Part shown: piece by piece, positions 50,552 through 58,524 of the stretch
How positions within the stretch are numbered: position 1 is the stretch's first letter
Layout: the number at the start of each line of letters is the position of its first letter
Assembly: GCF_000427645.1 (NCBI RefSeq)
Contig: NZ_KE386571.1
Coordinates: forward strand, 3,396,395 to 3,460,394
Source of the DNA: Sphingomonas phyllosphaerae FA2
GTDB lineage: Bacteria; Pseudomonadota; Alphaproteobacteria; Sphingomonadales; Sphingomonadaceae
Direction: 5' to 3'
DNA: 64,000 nucleotides
Notes under the pieces: generated by a model
Seen by the model: the letters and a program-made list of their open reading frames with translations, nothing else
Database searches by the model: none
Told to the model about the DNA's origin: nothing
Program-made: the position numbers and the translations under genes

Positions 50552-50646
50552 CGTCATTCCCGCGCAGGCGGGAATCCAGACGCGCAGGTCTGTCGATAGA
50601 GGCGAACGTCAGAGGTTCTGGATTCCCGCCTGCGCGGGAATGACGG
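50552..50646. repeat. intergenic palindrome, family B
   Basis: Outer arms CGTCATTCCCGCGCAGGCGG and CCGCCTGCGCGGGAATGACG are perfect complements, making this the best-conserved copy. Inner order matches the copy at 35385 rather than that at 16457. It begins 12 bases after the ruvC stop. Confidence 0.9.
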
Positions 50647-50681
50647 ATCTTGGTGGAGAGCAGGCGTGATGCAAAATCTGT

Positions 50682-50900
50682 TCAGAAGGGCGGATGCTCA
50701 CCTCGACGCCACGCCGCAGCCCGTCTCAGGCAGTAAGGCCATACCGCCAGAGGGGAGAGCGCGATCAGGCCGAAGACTATAAGCCCGATCAAATCCTTGC
50801 CCAAATCCCCGAAGCCGATCGTGAATAAGACCATGAAGGCGACTATGAGCGTGTAGGCGAATGCAGCAGCGATCAGGATTGCGGAAACGAACTTGTTCAA
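50682..50900 (-). CDS. small two-helix membrane protein
   Basis: No family recognised. The 72 residues hold two hydrophobic helices (VSAILIAAAFAYTLIVAFMV and LIGLIVFGLIALSPLAVW) and a basic tail (LRRAAAWRRGEHPPF). The start appears to be TTG at 50900, with GCGGGGGA at suitable distance; no in-frame ATG lies nearby. It may be a minor inner-membrane protein. Confidence 0.5.
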   Translation of the reverse strand: MNKFVSAILIAAAFAYTLIVAFMVLFTIGFGDLGKDLIGLIVFGLIALSPLAVWPYCLRRAAAWRRGEHPPF

Positions 50901-50984
50901 TGCGTCCCCCGCGTCAGCCTCTCATTTCGTAACAGGCCAAGTCCGATGTTCGCAATGGGGCCAAATCCCTCCCCCCCCTTCACC

Positions 50985-53258
50985 TCACCGCGCAATCCCC
51001 CCCGCGGCCAGCACCGCCAGCGTCACCAGATCGCCAGCCGTAGACGTCATCGGCGCGATCTGCACCGGCTTTTCCATGCCGACCAGCATCGGGCCGATCA
51101 TGTCGTCGCCGCCCAGCTCGCGCAGCAGCTTCGCCGAAATGTTCGCCGATTGCAGCCCCGGCATCACCAGCACATTCGCCGGGCCGGACAGCCGCGCGAA
51201 CGGGAAGTTCTTGAGCTGGCGCGGGTTGAGCGCGACGTCCGGGGCCATTTCGCCCTCGTACTCGAAGCTCACCTTGCGGTCGTCGAGCACCTTTACCGCG
51301 CCGCGGATGTTGTCGAGCCACTGGCCGTTCGGGTTGCCGAACGTCGAATAGCTGAGGAACGCGACGCGCGGTTCCTGACCGAGCCGGCGCGCGACCGCGG
51401 CGGTCTGCTCGGCGATGTCGGCGAGTTCCTCGGCGGTCGGGCGTTCGTTGACGGTGGTGTCGGCGATGAAGACGGTGTGCGACTGGCCGACCAGCACGTG
51501 GATGCCGAACGCGGTGCGGCCGGGCGCGGGATCGATCACGCGCTTGATCTCGCGCATCGACTGCGCGAACGGGCGCGTCACGCCGGTGATCATCGCATCC
51601 GCCTCGCCCAGCTGGAGCAGCACCGAGCCGAAGATGTTGCGATCCTGGTTGATCATCCGCTCGACCTCGCGGCGCAGGAAGCCGCGGCGTTGCAGGCGCG
51701 CGTAGAGGAAGTCGACCATCTTGGGCACCAGCGGCGAGACGCGGCTGTTGTGCAGCTCATATTCTTCCGGGTTGGCGATGCCGAGCGCGCGAAGCTTGTC
51801 GTAGACGTCTTCGCGCCCGACCAGCACCGGCGTGCCATAGCCGCCTTCCTTGAACGCGATCGCCGCGCGCAGCACGACTTCCTCTTCGCCTTCCGCGAAC
51901 AGCACGCGCTTCGGATTGGCCTTCGCGCCTTCATAGGCGAGGCTGAGCACCGAGGTGGTCGGGTTGAGCCGCGCGCGCAGCGCCGCCGCATAAGCCGCCA
52001 TGTCGAGGATCGGCTTGGTCGCAACACCCGAGTCCATCGCCGCCTTGGCGACGGCGGCGGGGACGATCTCCATCAGCCGCGGATCGAACGGCGAGGGGAT
52101 GATGTACTCGGGGCCGAAGCTGTGCTGGACGCCATAGGCGATCGCGACCTCTTCCGGCACACGCTGCCGCGCCAGCTCGGCGATCGCATTGGCGGCGGCG
52201 ATCTTCATCGCGTCGTTGATCCCGGTTGCGCGCACGTCGAGCGCGCCGCGGAAGATGAACGGGAAGCAGATCACGTTGTTGACCTGGTTCGGATAGTCCG
52301 ACCGCCCAGTGGCGACGATCGCATCGGGACGTGCCGCCTTGGCGAGTTCGGGGCGGATCTCCGGCTCCGGATTGGCCATCGCGAAGATGATCGGGGCGGG
52401 GGCCATGTCGACCACCATCTCGGGCTTGAGTGCGCCCGCCGCCGACAGGCCGAGGAACACGTCGGCGCCGCGCAGCGCCTCCGTCAGCGTGCGGCGATCG
52501 GTGTTGGCGGCATGCGCCGACTGCCACTGGTTCACGTCGTCGCGACCCTGATAGATCACGCCGGTCCGGTCGCAGATCAGCACGTTGTCGTGGCGGACGC
52601 CCATCGCCTTGATGAGTTCGGTGCAGGCGATCGCCGCCGCGCCCGCGCCGTTGACGACCACCTTGATCTCGGACAGCCGGCGGCCGGTCAGGAGGCAGGC
52701 GTTGATGACGCCCGCGGCGCAGATGATCGCGGTGCCGTGCTGGTCGTCATGGAAGACCGGGATGTTCATCCGCTCGCGCAGCGTCTGCTCGATGATGAAG
52801 CATTCGGGGGCCTTGATGTCCTCAAGGTTGATGCCGCCGAAGGTCGGCTCCATCAGCTCGACCGCGTCGATGATCCGGTCGACGTCCTCGGTCTTCAGTT
52901 CGATGTCGATCGAATCGACGTCGGCGAACCGCTTGAACAGCACCGCCTTGCCTTCCATCACCGGCTTGGAGGCCAGCGCGCCGAGATTGCCCATGCCGAG
53001 GATCGCGGTGCCGTTCGAGATGACGGCGACCAGATTGCCCTTGGCGGTATAGTCATAGGCGGTCGAGGGATCGTCGGCGATCGCCTGCACCGGGATCGCG
53101 ACGCCGGGCGAATAGGCGAGCGCGAGGTCGCGCTGCGACGCCATCGGCTTCGACGGCACGATCTCGATCTTGCCGGGGCGGCCCTCCGAGTGAAACAATA
53201 ATGCTTCGCGCTCGAACTGGACGTTGCGCTCGTCGGCCTGGGTGCGATCGTCGGTCAT
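50985..53258 (-). CDS. maeB: NADP-dependent malic enzyme fused to a phosphotransacetylase-like domain
   Basis: Decarboxylates malate to pyruvate with NADP reduction. The N-terminal catalytic half (residues 1 to about 430) has SPGVAIPVQAIADDPSTAYD, the metal site FHDDQHGTAIICAAG and the nucleotide loop VVNGAGAAAIACTELI. The C-terminal half resembles phosphotransacetylase (FAEGEEEVVLRAAIAFKEGG and VLVMPGLQSANISAKLLREL) but is a regulatory part in MaeB proteins. The ATG at 53258 (MTDDRTQADERNVQ) is preferred over the frame start 57 bases upstream. It could use malate drawn in by the dicarboxylate transport genes of this window, although it is not linked to them. Confidence 0.95.
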   Translation of the reverse strand: MTDDRTQADERNVQFEREALLFHSEGRPGKIEIVPSKPMASQRDLALAYSPGVAIPVQAIADDPSTAYDYTAKGNLVAVISNGTAILGMGNLGALASKPVMEGKAVLFKRFADVDSIDIELKTEDVDRIIDAVELMEPTFGGINLEDIKAPECFIIEQTLRERMNIPVFHDDQHGTAIICAAGVINACLLTGRRLSEIKVVVNGAGAAAIACTELIKAMGVRHDNVLICDRTGVIYQGRDDVNQWQSAHAANTDRRTLTEALRGADVFLGLSAAGALKPEMVVDMAPAPIIFAMANPEPEIRPELAKAARPDAIVATGRSDYPNQVNNVICFPFIFRGALDVRATGINDAMKIAAANAIAELARQRVPEEVAIAYGVQHSFGPEYIIPSPFDPRLMEIVPAAVAKAAMDSGVATKPILDMAAYAAALRARLNPTTSVLSLAYEGAKANPKRVLFAEGEEEVVLRAAIAFKEGGYGTPVLVGREDVYDKLRALGIANPEEYELHNSRVSPLVPKMVDFLYARLQRRGFLRREVERMINQDRNIFGSVLLQLGEADAMITGVTRPFAQSMREIKRVIDPAPGRTAFGIHVLVGQSHTVFIADTTVNERPTAEELADIAEQTAAVARRLGQEPRVAFLSYSTFGNPNGQWLDNIRGAVKVLDDRKVSFEYEGEMAPDVALNPRQLKNFPFARLSGPANVLVMPGLQSANISAKLLRELGGDDMIGPMLVGMEKPVQIAPMTSTAGDLVTLAVLAAGGIAR

Positions 53259-53301
53259 GGCGACAGCCCTTACGGAATGCGGGCGCGGTTGGGAATATCT
53301 C

Positions 53302-53778
53302 CTAGCGTTGCTCAAGCGCGAGCAGATGTTGCTTCGCGGCCAGCCCGCCCGCGAAGCCGGTCAGCGCGCCCGAACGGCCGATCACGCGGTGGCACGGCGT
53401 GACGATCGAGATCGGGTTGCGCCCGTTCGCCGCGCCGACCGCGCGGGTGGCGGTGGGGCGGCCGATCGCCTGCGCGATGTCGGCATAGCTGCGCGTCTCG
53501 CCGTACGGAATGGCGTCCAATGCGCGCCACACGTCGCGCTGGAACGCGGTGCCGCGCGGAGCGAGCGGGAGGTCGAAGCGCGTGCGCGTGCCGGCGAAAT
53601 ATTCGGTGAGCTGCGTCGCGGCGGCGGCGAGTACGGGATGGTCGGGGCGTTCGGCGGTCGCCTCCAGCCGCACGCGACCCGGTTTGTCGTCGGGCCACAG
53701 GATTGCGACGAGCGCGGTGTCGTCGGCGACCATCGTCAGCGCGCCGAGCGGGGAGGCGAGGGTGGTGCGGTGGAGCAT
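53302..53778 (-). CDS. ogt: methylated-DNA--protein-cysteine methyltransferase
   Basis: Suicide DNA-repair enzyme that moves an alkyl group from O6-alkylguanine to its own cysteine. The acceptor is Cys129 in ISIVTPCHRVIG. DNA-binding helix sequences are FQRDVWRALDAIPYGETRSY and ATRAVGAANGRNPI. The protein has 158 residues without an Ada regulatory part. The ATG at 53778 begins the family homology (MLHRTTLASPLGAL). It diverges from the toxin-antitoxin remnant. Confidence 0.95.
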   Translation of the reverse strand: MLHRTTLASPLGALTMVADDTALVAILWPDDKPGRVRLEATAERPDHPVLAAAATQLTEYFAGTRTRFDLPLAPRGTAFQRDVWRALDAIPYGETRSYADIAQAIGRPTATRAVGAANGRNPISIVTPCHRVIGRSGALTGFAGGLAAKQHLLALEQR

Positions 53779-53877
53779 GGCGGTGCTTGTATCGGCTTCC
53801 GCGCGTCGTCGCATCCCGCGGCTTGCGGTCAAAGTGGCGGGTGGTTTTCGGACCGGCACGCAGGTATGATCGTGGCC

Positions 53878-54072
53878 ATGAAGCACGAGCCCGGCATTTT
53901 TGAGCAGCGCGATCGTGAAGCCGAGGCCGCGTCGATCGCGCGGGCGCGGGCCGATGTCGCCGCGGGCCGGGTTCATTCGCACGATGTCGTCAAGGAGTGG
54001 CTGATGACATGGGGAAAGCCCGGTCGCCTGCCGTTCCATGAATGGCTTGCCGCACGCAATGGCGATAGTTGA
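53878..54072 (+). CDS. antitoxin of a ParE/RelE-type toxin-antitoxin pair
   Basis: A 64-residue protein: MKHEPGIFEQRDREAEAASI, then ARADVAAGRVHSHDVVKEWL and a Trp-rich end. This pattern (AxARADxAxGRVxxHxxVxxWL) is shared by many small antitoxins next to ParE/RelE toxins in alphaproteobacteria. An ATG 12 bases upstream could also start it. The 3' end overlaps the toxin start by 14 bases, the classical antitoxin-first arrangement. The partner toxin is frameshifted, so this antitoxin may no longer have a target from this locus. Confidence 0.8.
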   Translation: MKHEPGIFEQRDREAEAASIARARADVAAGRVHSHDVVKEWLMTWGKPGRLPFHEWLAARNGDS

Positions 54073-54332
54073 CTGGACCGACGAGGCGCTGCGCGAAATC
54101 GACGAGATCGTCTTCTACATCGAACGTTTCGACCCTGCCGCCGCGACCCGGATTTCGACACGACTGTTCGCGCTCGGCGATAGCCTGAAGGAATTTTCCT
54201 CGGCGTGGTCGGCCTGTCGAGGACGGCTTGCGCGCGCTGACCACCGTGCCGCCGTATATCCTGCTCTACGAAACCGGTGGCGAGATCGTGTCGATCATCT
54301 CCATCCGCCACGGCGCCCGCCGCCCGGACTGA
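54059..54332 (+). pseudogene. ParE/RelE-type toxin, frameshifted
   Basis: The first part reads VDWTDEALREIDEIVFYIER and RISTRLFALGDSLKEF, typical of ParE/RelE toxins. At the TTTT run at 54194-54197 one extra base shifts the frame. Removing one T gives FPRRGRPVEDGLRALTTVPP, then YILLYETGGEIVSIISIRHG and RRPD to a stop at 54332, which is the conserved remainder, with the Arg and RHG residues of the active site. Without correction the frame runs on into the mutS start. The stop lies 7 bases before mutS. The toxin is inactive if the shift is real. Confidence 0.85.
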
Positions 54333-54339
54333 CCTTTCC

Positions 54340-56940
54340 ATGACCACCAGCCCCGCCCCGACGCCGATGATGGCGCAATATCTCGCGCTCAAGGTCGAGT
54401 CCGAGGATTGTCTGCTCTTCTACCGAATGGGCGATTTCTTCGAACTGTTCTTCGACGACGCGCGCGTCGCGGCGCAGGTGCTCGACATCGCGCTGACGTC
54501 GCGCGGCGAACATGCCGGGGAGAAGATCCCGATGTGCGGCGTGCCGGTCCATGCCGCGACCGCCTATCTGCAACGGCTCATCAAGGCCGGGCACCGCGTC
54601 GCGATTGCCGAGCAGACCGAAAGCCCCGAGGCAGCACGCAAGGCGCGCGGATCGAAGGCGTTGGTCAACCGCGCGATCGTCCGCGTCGTCACCGCCGGAA
54701 CGCTGACCGAGGAGACGTTGCTCGACGCGCGCGCCGCCAATTGGTGCGTCGCGATCGGCGAGGTCGGCAGCGAGGTCGCGGTGGCGGCGGCGGACGTCTC
54801 GACCGGGCGGTTCGAGGTGATCGCCTGTGATCGCGCGTCGCTGGGGGCCGAGCTGGCGCGGCTCGGCGCGGCGGAGATCGTTGCGGCGGAGGGCAGCGAC
54901 GCGCCCGCGACGGTGCTGCGCCCGCGCGCCGAGTTCGACAGCGCGCGCGCCGAGGAGCGGCTGAAGCGGCTGTTCGCGGTCGCGACGCTCGACGGCTTCG
55001 GGCAGTTCGGGCGCGCCGGGCTGGCGGCGGCTGGCGGGCTGGTCGCGTATCTCGACCATACCGCCAAGGGGCAGTTGCCGTTCCTGCGCCCGCCGGTGCT
55101 CGCCGCCGCACGCGACACGATGGCGATCGATGCCGCGACGCGCGAGAGCCTCGAGATCACCTGCACCGCGCAGGGGCAGCGCAAGGGCAGCCTGCTCGAT
55201 GCGGTCGACCGGACGGTGACCGGCGCGGGCGCGCGGCTGCTCGCCGCCGATCTCGGCGCGCCGCTGATGGACCGCGCGGAGATCGAGGCGCGTCTCGATC
55301 TGGTGCGGCTGTTCCACGACGATGCGGGGTTGCGCGACCGTATCCGCGCGGCGTTGCGTGCATTGCCGGACATCGGCCGCGCGCTGGGGCGGCTCGCGGC
55401 GGGGCGGGGGAGCCCGCGCGATCTCGGGCAGTTGCGCGACGGGCTCGACGGCGCATGGGCGATCGGCGACCGGCTCGGCAAACTGGCCGAGACCCCCGCG
55501 CTGCTCGCGCAGCTCGCGCCGCGGCTGCGCGGGCATGGCGAACTGATCGACCTGCTCAAGCGCGCGCTCGTCCCGTCGCCGCCGATCGAGGCGAGCGACG
55601 GCGGTTATATCGCGGCCGGCTACGACCCGGCGCTCGACGCGCTGCGCGACACCGGCAGCGGCGGGCGGCGCGCGATCGCCGCGCTGGAGGCGACGTTCCG
55701 CGCCAAAACCGGGATCGCCGCGCTCAAGATCCGCCACAATGGCGTGCTCGGCTATCATGTCGAGGTGCCGGCGCGCGCCGCCGATCCGCTGATGGCGGCG
55801 GACTCCGGGTTCACGCATCGCCAGACGCTGGCGGGTGTCGTCCGCTTCAACGCGCCCGAACTGCACGAGGTCGCCGCGAGCGTCACGCAGGCCGGCGCGC
55901 ACGCGCTCGCCGCCGAGGCCGCGCATCTGGAGGACCTTACCGCACAGGCGCTGGCCGGGCGGCTGGCGATCGCCGCGACCGCCGATGCGCTGGCACGGCT
56001 CGACGTCGCCGGCGCGCTGGCCGAGCGCGCGATCGAGGGCGGCTGGTCGCGTCCCGCCTTCGCCGACCACGCCTGTTTCGAGGTCAGCGGCGGGCGGCAT
56101 CCGGTGGTCGAGGCGGCGCTGGCGAGGAGCGGCGACCGGTTCGTCGCCAACGACTGCGTTCTGGGCGAGCGGTCGCGGCTGTGGCTGGTCACTGGGCCGA
56201 ACATGGGCGGCAAGTCGACCTTCCTGCGCCAGAATGCATTGATCGCGGTGCTGGCGCAGGCGGGGGCCTATGTGCCCGCGGCGGCGGCGCGGCTCGGGCT
56301 GGTCGACCGTTTGTTCAGCCGCGTCGGCGCATCGGACAATCTCGCGCGCGGGCGCTCGACCTTCATGGTCGAGATGGTCGAGACCGCCGCGATCCTCGCA
56401 CAGGCGACCGAGCGCAGCTTCGTGATCCTCGACGAGGTCGGGCGCGGCACCTCGACCTATGATGGCCTCGCGATCGCCTGGGCGGTGGTCGAGGCGATCC
56501 ACGAGGACAATCGCTGCCGCTGCCTGTTCGCGACGCATTACCACGAGCTGACGCGACTGGCGGAGCGCTGCGACGCGCTGTCGCTCCACCACGTCCGCGC
56601 GCGCGAGTGGAAGGGCGAGCTGGTGCTGCTCCACGAACTCGCCGACGGGCCGGCGGATCGCAGCTACGGGCTGGCGGTGGCGCGGCTGGCGGGGATGCCA
56701 CCCGCAACGGTGTCGCGCGCCAAGGCAGTGCTTGCGAAGCTGGAGGCGGGGCGTGCGAAGACCGGCGGGCTGGCGGCGGGGCTCGACGACTTGCCCCTGT
56801 TCGCCGCCGCCGCGCAGGCCGAGGAGGACACATGCGACGCGATCCGGGCGGAGGTCGAGGCGCTGGACGTGGATGCGCTGACGCCGCGCGAGGCGCTGGA
56901 GACGCTGTATCGGCTGAAGGCGCTGGCGCGGGAGGGGTGA
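54340..56940 (+). CDS. mutS: DNA mismatch repair protein MutS
   Basis: Mismatch-recognition ATPase of 866 residues. The mismatch-binding Phe-X-Glu is in CLLFYRMGDFFELFF, in the N-terminal domain. The ATPase has Walker A TGPNMGGKSTFLRQ (about residue 619), a Walker B with FVILDEVGRGTSTYDGLAIA, and the signature YGLAVARLAGMPP near the C-terminus. The ATG at 54340 lies just after the broken toxin gene. A lost stop in that toxin frame overlaps the first bases, which could affect translation. In other sphingomonads mutS is usually followed by glnD; here chrA stands between them. Confidence 0.96.
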   Translation: MTTSPAPTPMMAQYLALKVESEDCLLFYRMGDFFELFFDDARVAAQVLDIALTSRGEHAGEKIPMCGVPVHAATAYLQRLIKAGHRVAIAEQTESPEAARKARGSKALVNRAIVRVVTAGTLTEETLLDARAANWCVAIGEVGSEVAVAAADVSTGRFEVIACDRASLGAELARLGAAEIVAAEGSDAPATVLRPRAEFDSARAEERLKRLFAVATLDGFGQFGRAGLAAAGGLVAYLDHTAKGQLPFLRPPVLAAARDTMAIDAATRESLEITCTAQGQRKGSLLDAVDRTVTGAGARLLAADLGAPLMDRAEIEARLDLVRLFHDDAGLRDRIRAALRALPDIGRALGRLAAGRGSPRDLGQLRDGLDGAWAIGDRLGKLAETPALLAQLAPRLRGHGELIDLLKRALVPSPPIEASDGGYIAAGYDPALDALRDTGSGGRRAIAALEATFRAKTGIAALKIRHNGVLGYHVEVPARAADPLMAADSGFTHRQTLAGVVRFNAPELHEVAASVTQAGAHALAAEAAHLEDLTAQALAGRLAIAATADALARLDVAGALAERAIEGGWSRPAFADHACFEVSGGRHPVVEAALARSGDRFVANDCVLGERSRLWLVTGPNMGGKSTFLRQNALIAVLAQAGAYVPAAAARLGLVDRLFSRVGASDNLARGRSTFMVEMVETAAILAQATERSFVILDEVGRGTSTYDGLAIAWAVVEAIHEDNRCRCLFATHYHELTRLAERCDALSLHHVRAREWKGELVLLHELADGPADRSYGLAVARLAGMPPATVSRAKAVLAKLEAGRAKTGGLAAGLDDLPLFAAAAQAEEDTCDAIRAEVEALDVDALTPREALETLYRLKALAREG

Positions 56941-57037
56941 GGGGAGCGGCTCACCGCCCGTTGACAAGCGGCGAACCGGATTCGACGCTGTCGTAAGGGC
57001 GTCGTCGTCCGGTCGCGCTGCATGGGGGACCATCGTC

Positions 57038-58468
57038 ATGACCATCGAGTCGACTGATGTGCGTGACGGAAGCGACGCCAGCGCCGGTCGAACAAGCGCG
57101 CCGCCGCGCCCTGCGCCTGTCACGCTCGTGCAAGCCTTTTGGGTGTGGTTGCGCATCGCCATGCTGTCGTTCGGTGGACCTGCGGGGCAGATCGCGGTGA
57201 TGCATCGCATTCTCGTCGACGAGAAGCGCTGGATTGGCGAGCAGCGATTCCTTCATGCGCTGAATTATTGCATGTTGCTGCCCGGGCCAGAGGCGCAACA
57301 GCTGGCGACCTATATCGGATGGCTGCTGCATCGCACGAAGGGCGGCATCGTCGCCGGCGTGCTGTTCGTCGTTCCCGGTGCCGTCACGATCATGGCGCTC
57401 AGCTGGATCTACGTCCTCTACGGTCGTGTGGGTATCGTCTCGGCGCTGTTCTATGGCCTGAAGGCAGCGGTGCTGGCCGTCGTCGTCCAAGCGGTCGTCC
57501 GCATCGGCAGCCGCGCCCTAACGAGCGGCGCCGCGCGCGGGCTTGCCGCCGCCGCGTTCCTGCTGATCTTCTTCGTCGGCGTGCCGTTCCCGCTGATCGT
57601 GCTGGCCGCCGGAATCGTCGGATGGTGGTCGGGGCGGCGAGGAAGCGGCGCGTTCCGTAGCGGCGGCCATGGTGGGTCGAAGCACGCGACCGTCGCCGAT
57701 GCCGACACGCTGCTCGGTGAGGAACTGCCCGCCCACGCCCATCCCAGCCGGGGCGAGACGGCACGCACCGCGCTTATCTGGCTGGCGCTGTGGCTCCTCC
57801 CGGTCGCGGTGCTGCTGATCGCGCTAGGCCCGGACAGCGTGTTCAGCCGTATCGCGACGTTCTTCTCGACGATGGCGATGGTCACCTTCGGCGGTGCCTA
57901 TGCCGTGCTCGCCTATGTCGCACAGCAGGCAGTCGACAGCTATGGCTGGCTGCGCCCCAAGGAAATGCTCGATGGCTTGGGCATGGCGGAGACGACGCCG
58001 GGTCCGCTGATCATGGTCCTGCAATTCGTCGGGTTCCTGGGTGCCTTTCGCGATCCCGGTACGCTGTCACCGCTGCTCGCGGGCACGCTGGGCGGGCTGC
58101 TGGCGACATGGGTGACGTTCGTGCCGTGCTTCCTGTGGATTTTCCTCGGCGCGCCGTTCATCGAACGCCTGCGCGGCAATGCCGTGGTGGCAAGCGCGCT
58201 GTCGGCCATCACGGCGGCAGTGGTCGGCGTCGTCCTCAATCTGGCGATCTGGTTCGCGCTGCACACGCTGTTCCGCACGACGATCACGGTGACGGCGGGG
58301 CCGACGCGGTTCGACGCGCCGCTGCTGACCAGCATCGACCCCGCGGCGCTCTTCCTGTCGCTGGGCGCGGCCGCTGCAATCTTCCTGATGCGCGCCGGGG
58401 TCATCACGACGCTGCTGCTCACATCGGCGGCGGGCGCCGGGCTTCATGCGGTGGGAGCGATCGGGTGA
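57038..58468 (+). CDS. chrA: chromate transporter, long-chain ChrA
   Basis: Inner-membrane chromate efflux protein of 476 residues with two homologous halves (long-chain type). Duplicated motifs are SFGGPAGQIAVMHRILVDEK and TFGGAYAVLAYVAQQAVDSY, and PGPEAQQLATYIGWLL and TPGPLIMVLQFVGFLG. About 10-12 membrane helices. A polar, His/Gly-rich linker (SGGHGGSKHATVADADTLLG) joins the halves. The ATG at 57038 is preceded by GGGGGACC. The neighbours are mutS and glnD; no ChrB regulator is present, so control is unknown. Confidence 0.94.
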   Translation: MTIESTDVRDGSDASAGRTSAPPRPAPVTLVQAFWVWLRIAMLSFGGPAGQIAVMHRILVDEKRWIGEQRFLHALNYCMLLPGPEAQQLATYIGWLLHRTKGGIVAGVLFVVPGAVTIMALSWIYVLYGRVGIVSALFYGLKAAVLAVVVQAVVRIGSRALTSGAARGLAAAAFLLIFFVGVPFPLIVLAAGIVGWWSGRRGSGAFRSGGHGGSKHATVADADTLLGEELPAHAHPSRGETARTALIWLALWLLPVAVLLIALGPDSVFSRIATFFSTMAMVTFGGAYAVLAYVAQQAVDSYGWLRPKEMLDGLGMAETTPGPLIMVLQFVGFLGAFRDPGTLSPLLAGTLGGLLATWVTFVPCFLWIFLGAPFIERLRGNAVVASALSAITAAVVGVVLNLAIWFALHTLFRTTITVTAGPTRFDAPLLTSIDPAALFLSLGAAAAIFLMRAGVITTLLLTSAAGAGLHAVGAIG

Positions 58469-58524
58469 CGCGATCCGGCCGGAAGGGGGCGACCTTTTAA
58501 CCCCGACCCGCTATCCCGCCCCAC

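Noticed and set aside
54295..57210. Very long open frame (971 codons) opposite mutS
   Set aside because: It is Arg/Gln-rich with no domain pattern and lies fully antisense to a clear mutS; this is the usual artefact of high GC at third codon positions.
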